Counted from the first letter of the stretch, positions 8,057 through 17,494 are shown. The stretch: DNA of 64,000 bases from Blastopirellula retiformator (GCF_007859755.1 NZ_SJPF01000002.1:391729-455728), one strand, 5' to 3'. Notes: generated by a model from the sequence alone, not told the origin. A program made the numbers and translations.

Positions 8057-9688
8057 ATGCGACGCGTCAGCCAGCCGCCTAAACCGATCGCTTTCGGCCT
8101 CCGCAGCCTTCGCCTGGGGCTCGTTTGGGGCGTGTTGCTCTGCATCGGTTGCACCAGCCCCCGCCAATGGGTTGCCAACGGGTTTAAGGTAGGGCCGAAC
8201 TACCAGACGCCGTGCGCCCCGGTGACGCACGACTGGATCGACGCCGACGACAAACGGGTGCTCGACGACCCGGTCCAAGGCGCCGACTGGTGGGCGACGT
8301 CGTTCAACGATCCGGTCCTCAACGAACTGGTCGCCGAAGCCTACAACCAAAACCTGACCGTCCAGCAGGCTGGCGCTCGCATCATGCAGGCTCGCGCCCT
8401 GCGCCAGATCGCGATCGGCGGCCTCTTCCCGCAGCAGCAAGCCCTGGGAGCGTCGTACTCGCACAACCTGACGACCGGGGCCGGATTCGATCGGCACTTC
8501 AGCTCTTGGAGCGGATCGTTCGGGCTGGCATGGGAAGTCGACTTCTGGGGGCGTTATCGCCGCGCGGTCGAAGCGGCCGACGCCGATCTGGACGCCGCCG
8601 TCTTTGAGTATGGAGACGTGGTCGTCACGCTGGTCGCCGACGTCGCCGCCACCTACATCGATATCCGTACGCTGCAGACGCGGTTGGAACTGGTCAAGTT
8701 GAACGTCGAAAATCAACGGCAGACCTACGACATCACGGAGATCCGTTTCAAGAACGGCGAGTCGAGCGAAGTCGACGTGCAGCAGGCCAAGTCGAGCCTT
8801 GTTCAGACCGAAGCGCTCGTTCCGCAGGTTGAGACGACGCTGCGGCAATCGCAAAACCAACTTTGCGTGTTGCTCGGCATGCCGCCGGAAGAGATTCTGG
8901 AGTTGCTGGGCCCCGGAAAGATCCCGACCGTCAAGTCGGAAATCGCGCTCGGCATTCCGGCCGCGTCGCTGCTGCAGCGGCCCGACGTTCGCCGCGCCGA
9001 ACGTCAACTCGCGGCCCAGTCGGCGCTGATCGGCGTCGCCGAGTCCGATCTCTACCCGCACATTACGCTGTCGGGAACGGTCGGCCGCCGCGGGAATCAA
9101 TTCAAAGAGCTGTTCCGCAGCGGTTCGGGGTTTGGTTCGGTCGGTCCCTCGCTTGACTGGAATATCCTGAACTACGGCCGCATCTTGGGTGACATCGAGT
9201 TCCAAGAGGCCCGCTTCCAGGAGCTGCTGGTCGTCTACCAGCAGTCGGTGCTCGTCGCCAATCAGGAAGCGGAAGACGCGATTGTGCAGTTTTTGAAGTC
9301 GCAAGAATTGCTCCGTCTGCAACTGGAAGCGGCCGAGGCGGCCGACAAGACGAACGAGTTGATCACCCTGCAGTACGCCGAAGGGGAGGAAATCGACTTC
9401 AACCGCGTCTTCAACGTCCAAAACACCAAGACGCAGCAGGAAGTCGCCGCCGCTACCGCCAAAGGAAACGTCGCTCAAGGTGTGGTCGCCATCTATCGCT
9501 CACTCGGCGGCGGCTGGCCTTCGCCTTACCTGGGCCAACCGCTCGGCGTGACGCCGGAGCCGGCCGGTGAAGAGATCGAACCGCCCGCAGGGGAGGAAAT
9601 TCCGATCGACGAAGTGCTCGAAAACCCGGTCGACGAAATCCCCAACAATCGAGTCGACCCGCTGATGCTGGAACCGATGAACGACTAA
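8057..9688 (+). CDS. Outer-membrane efflux lipoprotein (TolC/NodT family)
   Basis: The 543-residue product starts at ATG 8057; an earlier in-frame ATG at 8003 would bury the signal peptide. Residues 1-32 form a lipoprotein signal with lipobox LLCIGC, so the mature N-terminus is Cys32. Features of NodT-type channels follow: VGPNYQTP near the start, a WW-TSFNDPVLNELV segment, the helical repeat region with GASYSHNLTTG, the second repeat with LSGTVGRRGNQF and WNILNYGRI, and a Pro/Glu-rich C-terminal tail of about 45 residues. The channel provides the outer-membrane exit for the RND pump on the opposite strand. The acidic C-terminal tail is longer than in the enterobacterial family. Confidence 0.93.
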   Translation: MRRVSQPPKPIAFGLRSLRLGLVWGVLLCIGCTSPRQWVANGFKVGPNYQTPCAPVTHDWIDADDKRVLDDPVQGADWWATSFNDPVLNELVAEAYNQNLTVQQAGARIMQARALRQIAIGGLFPQQQALGASYSHNLTTGAGFDRHFSSWSGSFGLAWEVDFWGRYRRAVEAADADLDAAVFEYGDVVVTLVADVAATYIDIRTLQTRLELVKLNVENQRQTYDITEIRFKNGESSEVDVQQAKSSLVQTEALVPQVETTLRQSQNQLCVLLGMPPEEILELLGPGKIPTVKSEIALGIPAASLLQRPDVRRAERQLAAQSALIGVAESDLYPHITLSGTVGRRGNQFKELFRSGSGFGSVGPSLDWNILNYGRILGDIEFQEARFQELLVVYQQSVLVANQEAEDAIVQFLKSQELLRLQLEAAEAADKTNELITLQYAEGEEIDFNRVFNVQNTKTQQEVAAATAKGNVAQGVVAIYRSLGGGWPSPYLGQPLGVTPEPAGEEIEPPAGEEIPIDEVLENPVDEIPNNRVDPLMLEPMND

Positions 9689-9709
9689 TCCGCCGTCCTA
9701 CCGCGCCGC

Positions 9710-9919
9710 GCCGGTGGCGTTCTGTAAGAAATCTCCCAGAGTGGAGAGATGGAGCGGCGATTTTACGCCAGACCGATCGACCGCCGGTGATGCGTCGCCG
9801 CCATAGCCCCAATGCTCGGCGATTTTCCGCTGCAGGAAGTCGGCGCTGCGGCGAAGTTCGCTAAAGATCGCGTCGTAGTCGTTCAGCCCCTTGCCGATTT
9901 CGCCATGCGCCAGTCGCAT
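9710..9919 (-). pseudogene. Remnant of a sugar-phosphate isomerase/epimerase C-terminus
   Basis: The minus-strand reading from 9919 gives AHGEIGKGLNDYDAIFSELR followed directly by RSADFLQRKIAEHWG. In planctomycete xylose-isomerase-like TIM-barrel proteins these two pieces normally flank a segment resembling GFDGWISIEDG, which is absent here. The beginning of the gene is missing and nothing similar is seen upstream in any frame. About 30 unrelated codons follow the family C-terminus. I read this as an internally deleted, truncated fragment rather than a working 73-residue protein. Confidence 0.5.
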
Positions 9920-9994
9920 CGATCACCCCATCGCAGCCGAGAACGTCGCGGAAAACCGACCGTTCGGCTTCCTCAATTGCCGGCGGCCAACCAA

Positions 9995-10444
9995 CTAGCT
10001 GGAAGTCGTAAGCGGCGCTTTTGTGAGTTGCAGATCGATTTCATTGGCGCCAGGATTCACTTCGTAGAGGAGGAAGTCTTCGCCGTAATATTGAGTCGGT
10101 ACCGGCGAGGTCGCTTCCACCGCAATTGGCTCCCGCGGTTCAACTCCGACAGGAGAAATGCGAACCTGATGTTGGCCAAGCTTGGCGCCTTTGTCTTGTG
10201 AGGTATAGCGAAGTTGATACTGACCCGCGGCGTTGGTGACGCCGTAGCTTTCGCGTCCGCCGGCATCGGGGCTAAAGGTGACCATCACCTGACTCAGCGG
10301 TTGACCATCCAAGGTCACCGTTCCGGAAACGAAACCGAGATTCTCGCCACTCCCTCGACTGCAGCCGACGGCCAATACGAGCGCGGAAAGTAACAGAGTC
10401 GAGCGGACCTGCCAGCTTGAGCTGCGTTGCTGTTTGAAATACAT
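9995..10444 (-). CDS. Small lipoprotein with transthyretin-like (carboxypeptidase regulatory-like) domain
   Basis: ATG at 10444 gives 149 residues beginning MYFKQQRSS, a hydrophobic core and lipobox LVLAVGC, so the protein should be exported and lipidated. The mature domain (VSGTVTLDGQPLSQVMVTF, then a GRESYGVTNAAGQYQLRY-like strand pair) is the seven-stranded fold called carboxypeptidase regulatory-like. It lies 96 bp downstream of a DUF1559 gene on the same strand. In planctomycetes such pairs are extremely common and are thought to act at the cell surface, but the function is not established. A longer frame starting at 10513 lacks a plausible signal peptide. Confidence 0.8.
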   Translation of the reverse strand: MYFKQQRSSSWQVRSTLLLSALVLAVGCSRGSGENLGFVSGTVTLDGQPLSQVMVTFSPDAGGRESYGVTNAAGQYQLRYTSQDKGAKLGQHQVRISPVGVEPREPIAVEATSPVPTQYYGEDFLLYEVNPGANEIDLQLTKAPLTTSS

Positions 10445-10540
10445 CTCGCTTGTTCCAATGCGGTGGATCGTGAAGGGAAACGAATGCGAGGTCATGCGAC
10501 GTCGCATTGGCATTTGCTTGAATGACGTGCGGCGGAGACG

Positions 10541-11527
10541 CTAGAAACTTCCGACGACGTTCCCATCCGCGCGATCCGCCAGATTCTCGGTCGTCGCTCC
10601 GTCGGTCGTTTCGGCGAGGAAATGAACCGATCCGTCACCGAATAGGAACTGGGCGCCGCCAGGATGGTGCGAACTATACGCGTTGCGGAACGTGCCGTTG
10701 ATCCGCCGAGCGGTGGTGTTGGCCAGCGATTCGGAGAGAACGCGAACGACCGAGTCATTGCCAGAATACCCGCTGCCGTTGTACATGCCGATCCAAACGG
10801 CCGCCATTCGATCGACGCCGTCTCCCAAGTCTCCGTAGGTGACTTCTCCGATCGCCAACGTGTTGGAAGTGCCATCGGTGATGTCGCGAAATTTTACATG
10901 ACTACCGCCCCCGAATAGCCCCGTTTCAGCACGAAAACAATAGCCGCGATACCAACCGCTGGGACAATCGCTGGGCCCGCCGGAAGTCGCTCCTTCGTTG
11001 AACGAGCCGAAGACGCCCTTGTAGTTGGAGGTGGCCGGAACGTCCGCCGCGTCAAAGGCGTTCTTCTTGAATCTCGCGTTGATGTCGGGCGCCGGGGAAG
11101 ACGGGCAGAGGTAAACCGGAAGTTTGGTCTGCGACAGCTCGACGAAATTGGGAATAGACGCATAGTTTTCCAGGCGGTTTTGGGTCACGCCCAACGCGTC
11201 ATGCATCGCGTCTTGCTCGACAAACGGCAAGATCAGCGATCCCCAACCCCAACCAGGCTTGCCAAACCAACCGGCCGATGTCGTATACGGAGCGCGCACG
11301 GCTGCAGGCGGCAACGAACCATAAACGTCGTGATAGTTGTGCAGCGCCAAGCCCATCTGCTTGAGGTTGTTGCGGCATTGCGACCGACGGGCCGCTTCGC
11401 GGGCTTGCTGCACGGCGGGTAGCAGCAAAGCGATAAGAACGCCAATGATGGCGATGACGACAAGCAGTTCGACCAGGGTAAACGCCCGACGGAACGACAT
11501 CGCCCGAGAGTACTTCAATGAACGCAT
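10541..11527 (-). CDS. DUF1559 prepilin-like protein (copy 1 of 3)
   Basis: This 328-residue protein has the type IV prepilin-type N-terminus: a basic leader, then [20 protein letters not shown] and [12 protein letters not shown], the hallmark of DUF1559 proteins. Cleavage and N-methylation at the Phe by a prepilin peptidase is expected. The globular part carries the family motifs [28 protein letters not shown]-type YLCPSSPA, and a C-terminal [22 protein letters not shown] on the minus strand upstream of 11527 serves as ribosome binding site. DUF1559 proteins are hugely expanded in planctomycetes and are assumed to be surface pseudopilins. The lipoprotein downstream is probably co-transcribed. 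Confidence 0.92.
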   Translation of the reverse strand: MRSLKYSRAMSFRRAFTLVELLVVIAIIGVLIALLLPAVQQAREAARRSQCRNNLKQMGLALHNYHDVYGSLPPAAVRAPYTTSAGWFGKPGWGWGSLILPFVEQDAMHDALGVTQNRLENYASIPNFVELSQTKLPVYLCPSSPAPDINARFKKNAFDAADVPATSNYKGVFGSFNEGATSGGPSDCPSGWYRGYCFRAETGLFGGGSHVKFRDITDGTSNTLAIGEVTYGDLGDGVDRMAAVWIGMYNGSGYSGNDSVVRVLSESLANTTARRINGTFRNAYSSHHPGGAQFLFGDGSVHFLAETTDGATTENLADRADGNVVGSF

Positions 11528-11777
11528 CTTCCGGATCCCTTATGATTTTCGATGACGAAATGGGTTCCCAGGAAAATTGGGGCGTCTCCTGAGATCTATG
11601 GCGGCAATGATGGAGCGCCAAACGCGTCGATCGCGTAGTTCGATCCGAATTCGACAGATTCAAGGTTACTTGCGCGAGCTCTCCCCCTTTTGTGCAAAGG
11701 AGACCTTTTTATGCCTGATTGAGACGTAAAACGGCCATTTCAGAACAAAATCGCCGAATTCTCGAGCGGGGAGTCGC

Positions 11778-12806
11778 CTAGTTTGGCGCCCGCATGACCG
11801 GATAGCGACGTTCGACTTCTCGGCGGCGCGTCTGACTCGGAGAGACGCCAAACTTCTCTCGATAGACGCGGGAAAAATGAGATTGCGATTGAAAGCCGCA
11901 GGCGAACGCAATCGAATTCACGCTCATCTCGCTGTGCAAAATCATCTGGTGGGCGCGATCGAGGCGCAGTTCGAGATAGAACTGGCCGGGACTGATCTGC
12001 AGATGCTCTTTGAAGAGCCTCGACAATTGTCGCGACGAGAGAGAGACGGCGGCCGCGAGTTCGGCGGTGCTCAACGGCTCTTCGATCTCGGCCTCCATCA
12101 TTTCAATCGACTTCACCAGCTTGTTGTGGTGAATGTCCCAGCGGTCGGTCGTCTTCAGACGCTGTCCCTCAGAGCCGCGCCGGATCCGCTCGTGCATGAA
12201 ATGCTCGGCGGCGCGAATCGCAACATCCCGGCCATGTTCCGCTTCGACGGCATGCAAGACCATGTCGATGCCGGCGGTTCCGCCAGCGCAAGTCACCCGA
12301 TTCCGGTCGAATTCAAACAGGTTGAGGGTCAGTTCCGACTTTCGAAATCGTTCGCGAAATGCAGACGCGTTTTCCCAGTGAACCGTGACCCGGTAGCCGT
12401 CGAGCAAGCCGCCAAGCGCCAACACCTGCTGAGCCGTATCGACGCCGCCGAGCAAGCTTCCTTGGCTCGATAGCCAGCGGAGTTTCGAGAACAATTCGTT
12501 GGTCCCAAACCGATCGGGCGTCGTTCCCCCAATCACCATGATCGTTCCTGGAGGCTCGGTCAGATCGAAGAAGTTGTCGGCGACACAGACTTCGATGCCG
12601 TTACAGTCTTTCGTCGGTTTGCCGTCGAGCGACGTCAGGTTCCAATCGTACTTGCGGGGAGCATAGCGATTCGCTACCCGCAGCGCTTCGACCACCGAAA
12701 AAAATCCGATCGAAGTGAATTCGGGAAGCAGCAAGAACGTGATCGGATTGCGGAGCGTGAATGGCGAGTCCGTTCTGGCGTCCTGAGATTTACGAGAGCC
12801 GAGCAC
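11778..12806 (-). CDS. GlxA-family regulator: DJ-1/PfpI domain plus AraC HTH (GbdR/CdhR-like)
   Basis: This 342-residue protein has a DJ-1/PfpI-like domain (about 20-190) and an AraC double helix-turn-helix (about 225-325, with SLSSRQLSRLFKEHL and ACGFQSQSHFSRVYREKFG). The position of the catalytic Cys in active DJ-1 enzymes reads GGVDTAQQVLALGGLLDG, so Asp stands in place of Cys, as in the GbdR/CdhR activators of glycine betaine and carnitine catabolism. It is therefore a ligand sensor rather than an enzyme. The start is GTG at 12806, 60 bp after the ABC permease gene on the same strand, so it is probably the last gene of the transporter operon and its regulator. The ligand is unknown. Confidence 0.88.
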   Translation of the reverse strand: MLGSRKSQDARTDSPFTLRNPITFLLLPEFTSIGFFSVVEALRVANRYAPRKYDWNLTSLDGKPTKDCNGIEVCVADNFFDLTEPPGTIMVIGGTTPDRFGTNELFSKLRWLSSQGSLLGGVDTAQQVLALGGLLDGYRVTVHWENASAFRERFRKSELTLNLFEFDRNRVTCAGGTAGIDMVLHAVEAEHGRDVAIRAAEHFMHERIRRGSEGQRLKTTDRWDIHHNKLVKSIEMMEAEIEEPLSTAELAAAVSLSSRQLSRLFKEHLQISPGQFYLELRLDRAHQMILHSEMSVNSIAFACGFQSQSHFSRVYREKFGVSPSQTRRREVERRYPVMRAPN

Positions 12807-12866
12807 AAATCGCTCCCCTACGTGATACCGGGAGAGGTTACCGCGACGAGCTCGGCGTTAAGAATG

Positions 12867-13631
12867 TCAGCCGGTAGCCCCTTCAAAAGGCTGTTTCCAG
12901 CGAACGAGACGCGCTTCGATCTGCCGCAAAGCCAGATCCATTAAAGTTCCCAGAAGCCCGATCGTCAACATTCCGACGATGACCACGTCGGCGTGGAACG
13001 TCTGTCGGGCATCAACAATCAGGTATCCAACGCCCGATTCGGCTGCAATCAGTTCCGCCGCGACGACGCACGTCCAAGCAAAGCCAATACCGATACGTAG
13101 CCCGGTCAAGGTTGACGGCAGCGCGCCTGGCATAATCACCTTCGTAAAGAACTTCCACCAGCCAATTTCGTAGACGCGGGCCAACTCGATGAACTGCTTG
13201 TCGGTCTGCCGAATCCCAGCGACGACGTTGACCAGTATGGGAAAAAAGGCTCCCAGAAAGATGATGAAGACCTTCGAAACTTCCCCTATCCCAAACCACA
13301 AGACCGCCAACGGAAACCAGCCAATCGGCGGAATCGGCTTGAGCGTTTGCAGCAACCAGTCGAAAGTTCGATCGAACGTCGACCAGAGTCCAATGGCCGA
13401 GCCAAGCGCGACACCGACGATCGCCGCCAACAGAAAGCCCTCAAATACGCGAACCAGACTGACGGCGACATGGTGGAATATCTCGCCGTTCTTCACCAGG
13501 CTAACGACGCTTTCGGCGACCGCCAATGGCGAGGGCAACAACAAGGGAGTCACAACGCCGGCGCTCGAGAGCCCTTGCCATATCACGATAACGGTAATCG
13601 GCAGCCAGATCCGCCAGGCAAGGTTTTTCAT
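12867..13631 (-). CDS. ssuC: ABC transporter permease, nitrate/sulfonate/taurine type
   Basis: This 254-residue polytopic protein belongs to the binding-protein-dependent permease family. It has an N-terminal helix (IWLPITVIVIWQGLSSAG), later helices around 65-85, 100-115 and 125-140, and the EAA loop that contacts the ATPase (ELARVYEIGWWKFFTKVIMPGALP). The C-terminus ends in a further helix followed by ARLVRWKQ. The ATG at 13631 overlaps the stop of the binding-protein gene by 4 bp, a sign of translational coupling. It forms the membrane channel for the ssuA/ssuB partners. The symbol reflects family resemblance only; taurine or nitrate systems are equally possible. Confidence 0.88.
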   Translation of the reverse strand: MKNLAWRIWLPITVIVIWQGLSSAGVVTPLLLPSPLAVAESVVSLVKNGEIFHHVAVSLVRVFEGFLLAAIVGVALGSAIGLWSTFDRTFDWLLQTLKPIPPIGWFPLAVLWFGIGEVSKVFIIFLGAFFPILVNVVAGIRQTDKQFIELARVYEIGWWKFFTKVIMPGALPSTLTGLRIGIGFAWTCVVAAELIAAESGVGYLIVDARQTFHADVVIVGMLTIGLLGTLMDLALRQIEARLVRWKQPFEGATG

Positions 13632-14647
13632 GTTCCAGACTCGCTATTAACGAAGGCCGCTCGGTCGAACTGCAGATCGACAAACTCGCTGATATCGACG
13701 GATTGGCGATTCACCCCCAGATCTAGTAGAAATTTCTGCGTCGCATCCAATTCGGCCAGCGTCGCGTCGCTGAGCGGCGGAATGTATTCGATTTTGGGGA
13801 ACGTCGCGACCAATTGCTCGGGCTCGAGATTGACGTCCTCAGCAATCAGCTGCGCCGCCTCTTCCGGATGCTCACGCAGGAAGTCACGTCCGCGGCGAAA
13901 AACTTCCAAGATCTTCGTTACCGTTTCGGGCGAATGCTCAATCAAGTCGCTCGTGACGAGGATCACCTCGTTGCCCGATTTCAGGTTGGCGCCGTCGAGC
14001 AAGATCTTGGCCGAACCATTGGAAACGACCTGCGAGATGTAGGGCTCCCACGTTGCGCCGGCATCGATCTGCCCAGTTTGCAGACTCGTGTTGATTTCTG
14101 GGCCTGACATGTTGATGAAGCGGACGCTACTGAGGGAAAGTCCTTCTCGCTGCAAGGCGAGCGCCAACAGATGGTGGCAAAACGAACCCTTGGTCGCCGC
14201 CACCTTTTTCGATTCCAGGTCAGAGACTGAGCGAATCGGAGAGTCGGCTGGCAGCAAGATCGCCAGGCTCTCGGGGCTGACCGCCGCCAAGGAAACGATT
14301 TTAACGTCCAACCCGGCCGATCGCCCGATAATGGCCGGCGTATCGGCCGTTAGCGCCACGTCGATCAGCCCGGCGGCGAGCGCTTCGTTCTGCAGCGGCC
14401 CATCGCGTAAAGTCGACCACTCGACGTCACCCAATTTGGCCTCCTTCAGCGTGGCTTCCAGCCAGCCTTTTCGTTTCGCGATCCACAGCGGCGCATACGC
14501 GGGAACGGGTTGGAGACTCACTCGTACCACCCCGTTTTCCGGCGCTGGTCGTGCGGCCGGCGAACAGCCAATGGCAACCAAGAGCAAGGCTGCTACGAAC
14601 GTGGCGGAGCGATAGCTTCGACTTTGGATGTTGGGCAATTCGCGCAT
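13628..14647 (-). CDS. ssuA: ABC transporter substrate-binding lipoprotein, SsuA/TauA type
   Basis: The 339-residue product has a lipoprotein signal (hydrophobic core and lipobox LLLVAIGC, Cys at about residue 28) and an NMT1/SsuA-like periplasmic-binding fold. Key stretches are PAYAPLWIAKRKGWLEATL, the GLIDVALTADTPAIIGRSAG ligand region, KKVAATKGSFCHHLLALAL and QIDAGATWEPYISQVV. These features match aliphatic sulfonate, taurine and nitrate/thiamine-precursor binding proteins. It lies 5 bp downstream of the ATPase gene and overlaps the permease by 4 bp. Substrate identity is not resolved by sequence. Confidence 0.88.
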   Translation of the reverse strand: MRELPNIQSRSYRSATFVAALLLVAIGCSPAARPAPENGVVRVSLQPVPAYAPLWIAKRKGWLEATLKEAKLGDVEWSTLRDGPLQNEALAAGLIDVALTADTPAIIGRSAGLDVKIVSLAAVSPESLAILLPADSPIRSVSDLESKKVAATKGSFCHHLLALALQREGLSLSSVRFINMSGPEINTSLQTGQIDAGATWEPYISQVVSNGSAKILLDGANLKSGNEVILVTSDLIEHSPETVTKILEVFRRGRDFLREHPEEAAQLIAEDVNLEPEQLVATFPKIEYIPPLSDATLAELDATQKFLLDLGVNRQSVDISEFVDLQFDRAAFVNSESGT

Positions 14648-14652
14648 GGCCT

Positions 14653-15522
14653 TCAGTGGATCTCACAGGGATGAGCGGAGGTTTCGTCGGATTGAGAGAC
14701 GTTGGATGGGTTGGACTTCGGCGGTTCCTCCGATTCGGTAGTCGAGGTCGGATGAAAGATCGAATCCCACAGCTGTTTTCGTAAGGCGTCAAAGCGGCGA
14801 TCGCCCCGGTCGCGAGGACGCGGCAAGTCGACTGAGACCACTTCGCGTACTTCACCAGGGCGATTGCCGATGACAGCGATCCGGTCCGCCAGAAAAATCG
14901 CTTCGTCTATGTCATGCGTCACCAAGACCATCGTGGTTTTTTCGGCTTTCCAGATGCGCAGAATCTCGTGTTGCATCTGCTGCCGCGTCAACGCATCTAA
15001 AGCGCCAAGCGGTTCGTCCAGCAGCAGCACCTGAGGACGATTGACCAATGCACGGGCCAGTCCGACGCGCTGCGCCATGCCGCCGGAAAGTTGTCGGGGA
15101 TAGGCGTTTTCAAACCCACAAAGGCCGACGAGTTGAATATGCTCGTCAATGTTCTGCTCGCGGTTCGTGGCGACCCCTTCACGCAATCCGAAATCGATGT
15201 TCTGACGGACGGTCAGCCAGGGTAACAGGCGATGATCCTGGAAGACCATCCCGCGATCGAGCCCGGGCCCTGAGATCTGGCGATCTCCCATAGTGATCGT
15301 TCCGGTCGTTGGCTGCTCTAGCCCAACGATCATTTTTAAGAGCGTGCTCTTCCCGCAGCCGCTACCGCCGACGAAACAAAAGAACTCTCCCGGCTCAATG
15401 TTTAATGTGACGTCGCGAAGAACCGGCACTTCTCGTTGGTCAACAAGATAGGACTTGCTGCAACCGGTGATCGTTACGCCGTTGTTGTCGGCGCGATTGT
15501 CGTCGTCCAGACGGTTTCGCAA
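14653..15522 (-). CDS. ssuB: ABC transporter ATP-binding protein, SsuB/TauB type
   Basis: This 289-residue ATPase has Walker A GGSGCGKST at about 52-60, Q-loop VFQDHRLLPWLTV, signature LSGGMAQRVGLARAL, Walker B VLLLDEP with GALD, and the switch His in VTHDIDEAIFLADR. This is the complete nitrate/sulfonate importer subfamily set. The protein has a C-terminal extension of about 40 polar residues (Ser/Thr/Glu-rich) past the usual DLPRPRDR end. The start is a TTG at 15522; the frame is open further upstream without ATG or GTG, so the exact N-terminus is uncertain. It is the first gene of the ssuB-ssuA-ssuC-regulator operon. Confidence 0.9.
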   Translation of the reverse strand: MRNRLDDDNRADNNGVTITGCSKSYLVDQREVPVLRDVTLNIEPGEFFCFVGGSGCGKSTLLKMIVGLEQPTTGTITMGDRQISGPGLDRGMVFQDHRLLPWLTVRQNIDFGLREGVATNREQNIDEHIQLVGLCGFENAYPRQLSGGMAQRVGLARALVNRPQVLLLDEPLGALDALTRQQMQHEILRIWKAEKTTMVLVTHDIDEAIFLADRIAVIGNRPGEVREVVSVDLPRPRDRGDRRFDALRKQLWDSIFHPTSTTESEEPPKSNPSNVSQSDETSAHPCEIH

Positions 15523-15631
15523 TTCGGCTCGCTTGGAGCTGGGACGACGGCTTCCGGTGAACGCACCCGTGACCCACGATACGATCTGGCTCGAAGAAAT
15601 AGCAATCGTTCTACCTGGTTGGCTGTCACAA

Positions 15632-15664
15632 GTTCCTCTGCACGGGGCGAATGCAAAGAGGAAC
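15632..15664. promoter_or_regulatory. Inverted repeat upstream of the ABC importer operon
   Basis: GTTCCTCT (15632-15639) and AGAGGAAC (15657-15664) are perfect 8-bp arms around a 17-bp loop, about 110 bp upstream of the ATPase start. It may be an operator or a leader hairpin. The rest of 15523-15816 shows no gene. Confidence 0.35.
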
Positions 15665-15816
15665 CGAGGGGGAAAATTAGATCACTCCTATTGGCCAAAG
15701 GCATGATGGATGGCACCATAGTAACGGATGCGATCCACGTTTGCTTGCCCCATAGAGACGGGTATTTGACCGTCTCGTCTTCTGGGGGGAAGGCTGGATT
15801 GGCCAATTTTCTTACG

Positions 15817-15937
15817 TTTTTCAACCTCGCCAGGCTCAGAGCGTAGCTCTTCGCGGCTCGCAAAATAACGACTTACGTCGCTATTTTGGGGTCGCATGCC
15901 TGCGATCTCGCAGTCCGTTGAAAAAATCAACGGACTG
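15817..15937 (-). mobile_element. R1 multi-hairpin element, copy B (3' end truncated)
   Basis: On the minus strand this matches copy A from CAGTCCGTTGA through the GAGGTTGAAAAA segment, then stops; the final TTGAAAAATGCC hairpin and CAGGCAG end are lost. Its first hairpin is perfect here: an 11-bp stem, CAGTCCGTTGA with TCAACGGACTG. The intact end is flanked by CTAA (15938-15941), matching the target type of the complete copies. It lies between divergent operons. No gene is seen in the remaining 15942-16186. Confidence 0.8.
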
Positions 15938-16186
15938 CTAAGCCGCCGCTTTCCGCCGCACAGCGATCGTTCGAAGGTCGCCCGCTGGCGAAATTTCTCG
16001 ACTGGCGGAGGCTCTTGCCTCAGGGGCCCGCAAGATGCCTTTTTCGCTCGTGTCGCCGATAGGCTTAAAACTGTCAATCTGGTTCAAAAGACCCCGCCCC
16101 GCGGAAACTAACCTGAATCGTCGACGGGAACAAAACCGATTGGGGGTCCGACGAAGGGACCGGAAGCATTTTGAAGGGGATCAATC

Positions 16187-17494
16187 GTGTCGCCAGGCGC
16201 AGATTTGGAAAACTACTGGATGCCGTTTACGGCCAATCGGGCGTTCAAGGAGTCGCCGAGGCTGATTACTTCCGCTGCGGGGATCCACCTGTTCGAACCT
16301 TCGGGGCGGCCAATTTTAGATGGATCGTCCGGTCTCTTTTGCGTTCCGGCCGGTCATTGTCGCCCCGAGATCGCCACGGCGGTCAGCGAGCAGTTGCAGA
16401 AGCTGGACTATACAACGCCATTTCAGTTCTCGCACCCGGGTGGGTTTGAACTGAGTCGCAAGATCGCCTCGTTGACGCCTGCCGGTCTGGACCGCATCTT
16501 CTTCGCCAACTCCGGTTCCGAGTCGGTGGAGACGGCGCTCAAGATGGCGTTGGCCTATCATCGCGCCAAGGGCGAGCCTTCAAGACAGCGAATCGTCTCT
16601 CGCGAACTCGCCTACCATGGCGTCAATTTCGGAGGACTTTCGGTTGGCGGCATGGTCAAGAATCGCCAAGGCTACGGAACGCTCTTGCCGGGCGTCGTTC
16701 ATATGCGTCATACCCAGACGGTCCAGCGATCATTTACCCAAGGGCAGGCGGAAGAAGGCGCCGATCTGGCCGACGACTTGCTGCGCGCCGTCCAGCTCTA
16801 TGGCGCGGAGTCAATCGCTGCGGTCATCGTCGAGCCGATCGTGGGATCGGTGGGAATCCTGGTTCCGCCGCAGGGATATTTGCAACGGCTGAGAGAGATC
16901 GCCGACCAGCACGGCATCTTGCTGATCTTTGATGAAGTTATTACCGGCTTCGGGCGAACCGGCTGTCCGTTCGCTGCAGACGCTTTCGACGTCCGGCCCG
17001 ATGTTATGACGATGGCCAAGGCGCTGACCAACGGTTCGATGCCGATGGGCGCTGTCGCCGCTTCCACGTCGATCTACGATACCATCACCAGCGCCGCGCC
17101 AGAAGGAACGATCGAGTTCTTTCATGGGTATACCTATTCGGGGCATCCAGTCGTCGCCGCCGCCGCCCTCGCCACGTTAAACATCTTTGAGAAAGACGGG
17201 CTCTATGATCGCGCCGCCGCACTGGTCGCGCCATTTCAAGACGCGGTTGCCGAGCTCGCGTCCCTTCCGTTAGTTACCGACATTCGCGCCTATGGCTTGC
17301 TGGCCGGGATCGATCTGGCCATTGACGGACAATTTGGACGGCGAGGATTCGCCGCGCTCAAAGCCTTGTTCGAGGCGGGGCTGATGGTCCGCGTCACCAA
17401 TGACACAATCATTCTGGCGCCGCCGTTTGTCGCGGAAGCGTCGGACGTCGCGCAAATGGTCGATATCGTTCGTTCGGTCGTCTCAAGACTTTAG
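16187..17494 (+). CDS. Class III PLP-dependent omega-aminotransferase
   Basis: This 435-residue protein starts at GTG 16187 after GAAGGGG. It shows the class III aminotransferase pattern: an NYWMPFTANR-type N-terminus, GLFCVPAGHCRPEI, the PLP phosphate site in FFANSGSESVETALKMA, YHGVNFGGLSVGG, the cofactor-Asp motif LIFDEVITGFGRTG, and the Schiff-base Lys in MTMAKALTNGSMPMGAV. The N-terminal half most resembles beta-alanine:pyruvate and related omega-amino-acid transaminases; taurine:pyruvate aminotransferase belongs to the same class. It moves an amino group from an omega-amino compound to a keto acid in the cytoplasm. The sulfonate/taurine-type importer next door makes an amino-sulfonate substrate conceivable, but that is inference. 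Confidence 0.88.
   Translation: MSPGADLENYWMPFTANRAFKESPRLITSAAGIHLFEPSGRPILDGSSGLFCVPAGHCRPEIATAVSEQLQKLDYTTPFQFSHPGGFELSRKIASLTPAGLDRIFFANSGSESVETALKMALAYHRAKGEPSRQRIVSRELAYHGVNFGGLSVGGMVKNRQGYGTLLPGVVHMRHTQTVQRSFTQGQAEEGADLADDLLRAVQLYGAESIAAVIVEPIVGSVGILVPPQGYLQRLREIADQHGILLIFDEVITGFGRTGCPFAADAFDVRPDVMTMAKALTNGSMPMGAVAASTSIYDTITSAAPEGTIEFFHGYTYSGHPVVAAAALATLNIFEKDGLYDRAAALVAPFQDAVAELASLPLVTDIRAYGLLAGIDLAIDGQFGRRGFAALKALFEAGLMVRVTNDTIILAPPFVAEASDVAQMVDIVRSVVSRL

Noticed and set aside
7754-9478. A 574-residue minus-strand open frame opposite the outer-membrane channel gene
   Set aside because: It mirrors the TolC-like gene, which has a lipobox and all family motifs. No recognisable domain occurs on the reverse frame.
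15436-15863. Short open frames on both strands between the ABC operon and the aminotransferase
   Set aside because: They consist of antisense to the ATPase start plus translated R1 repeat. No ribosome binding site or family feature is present.
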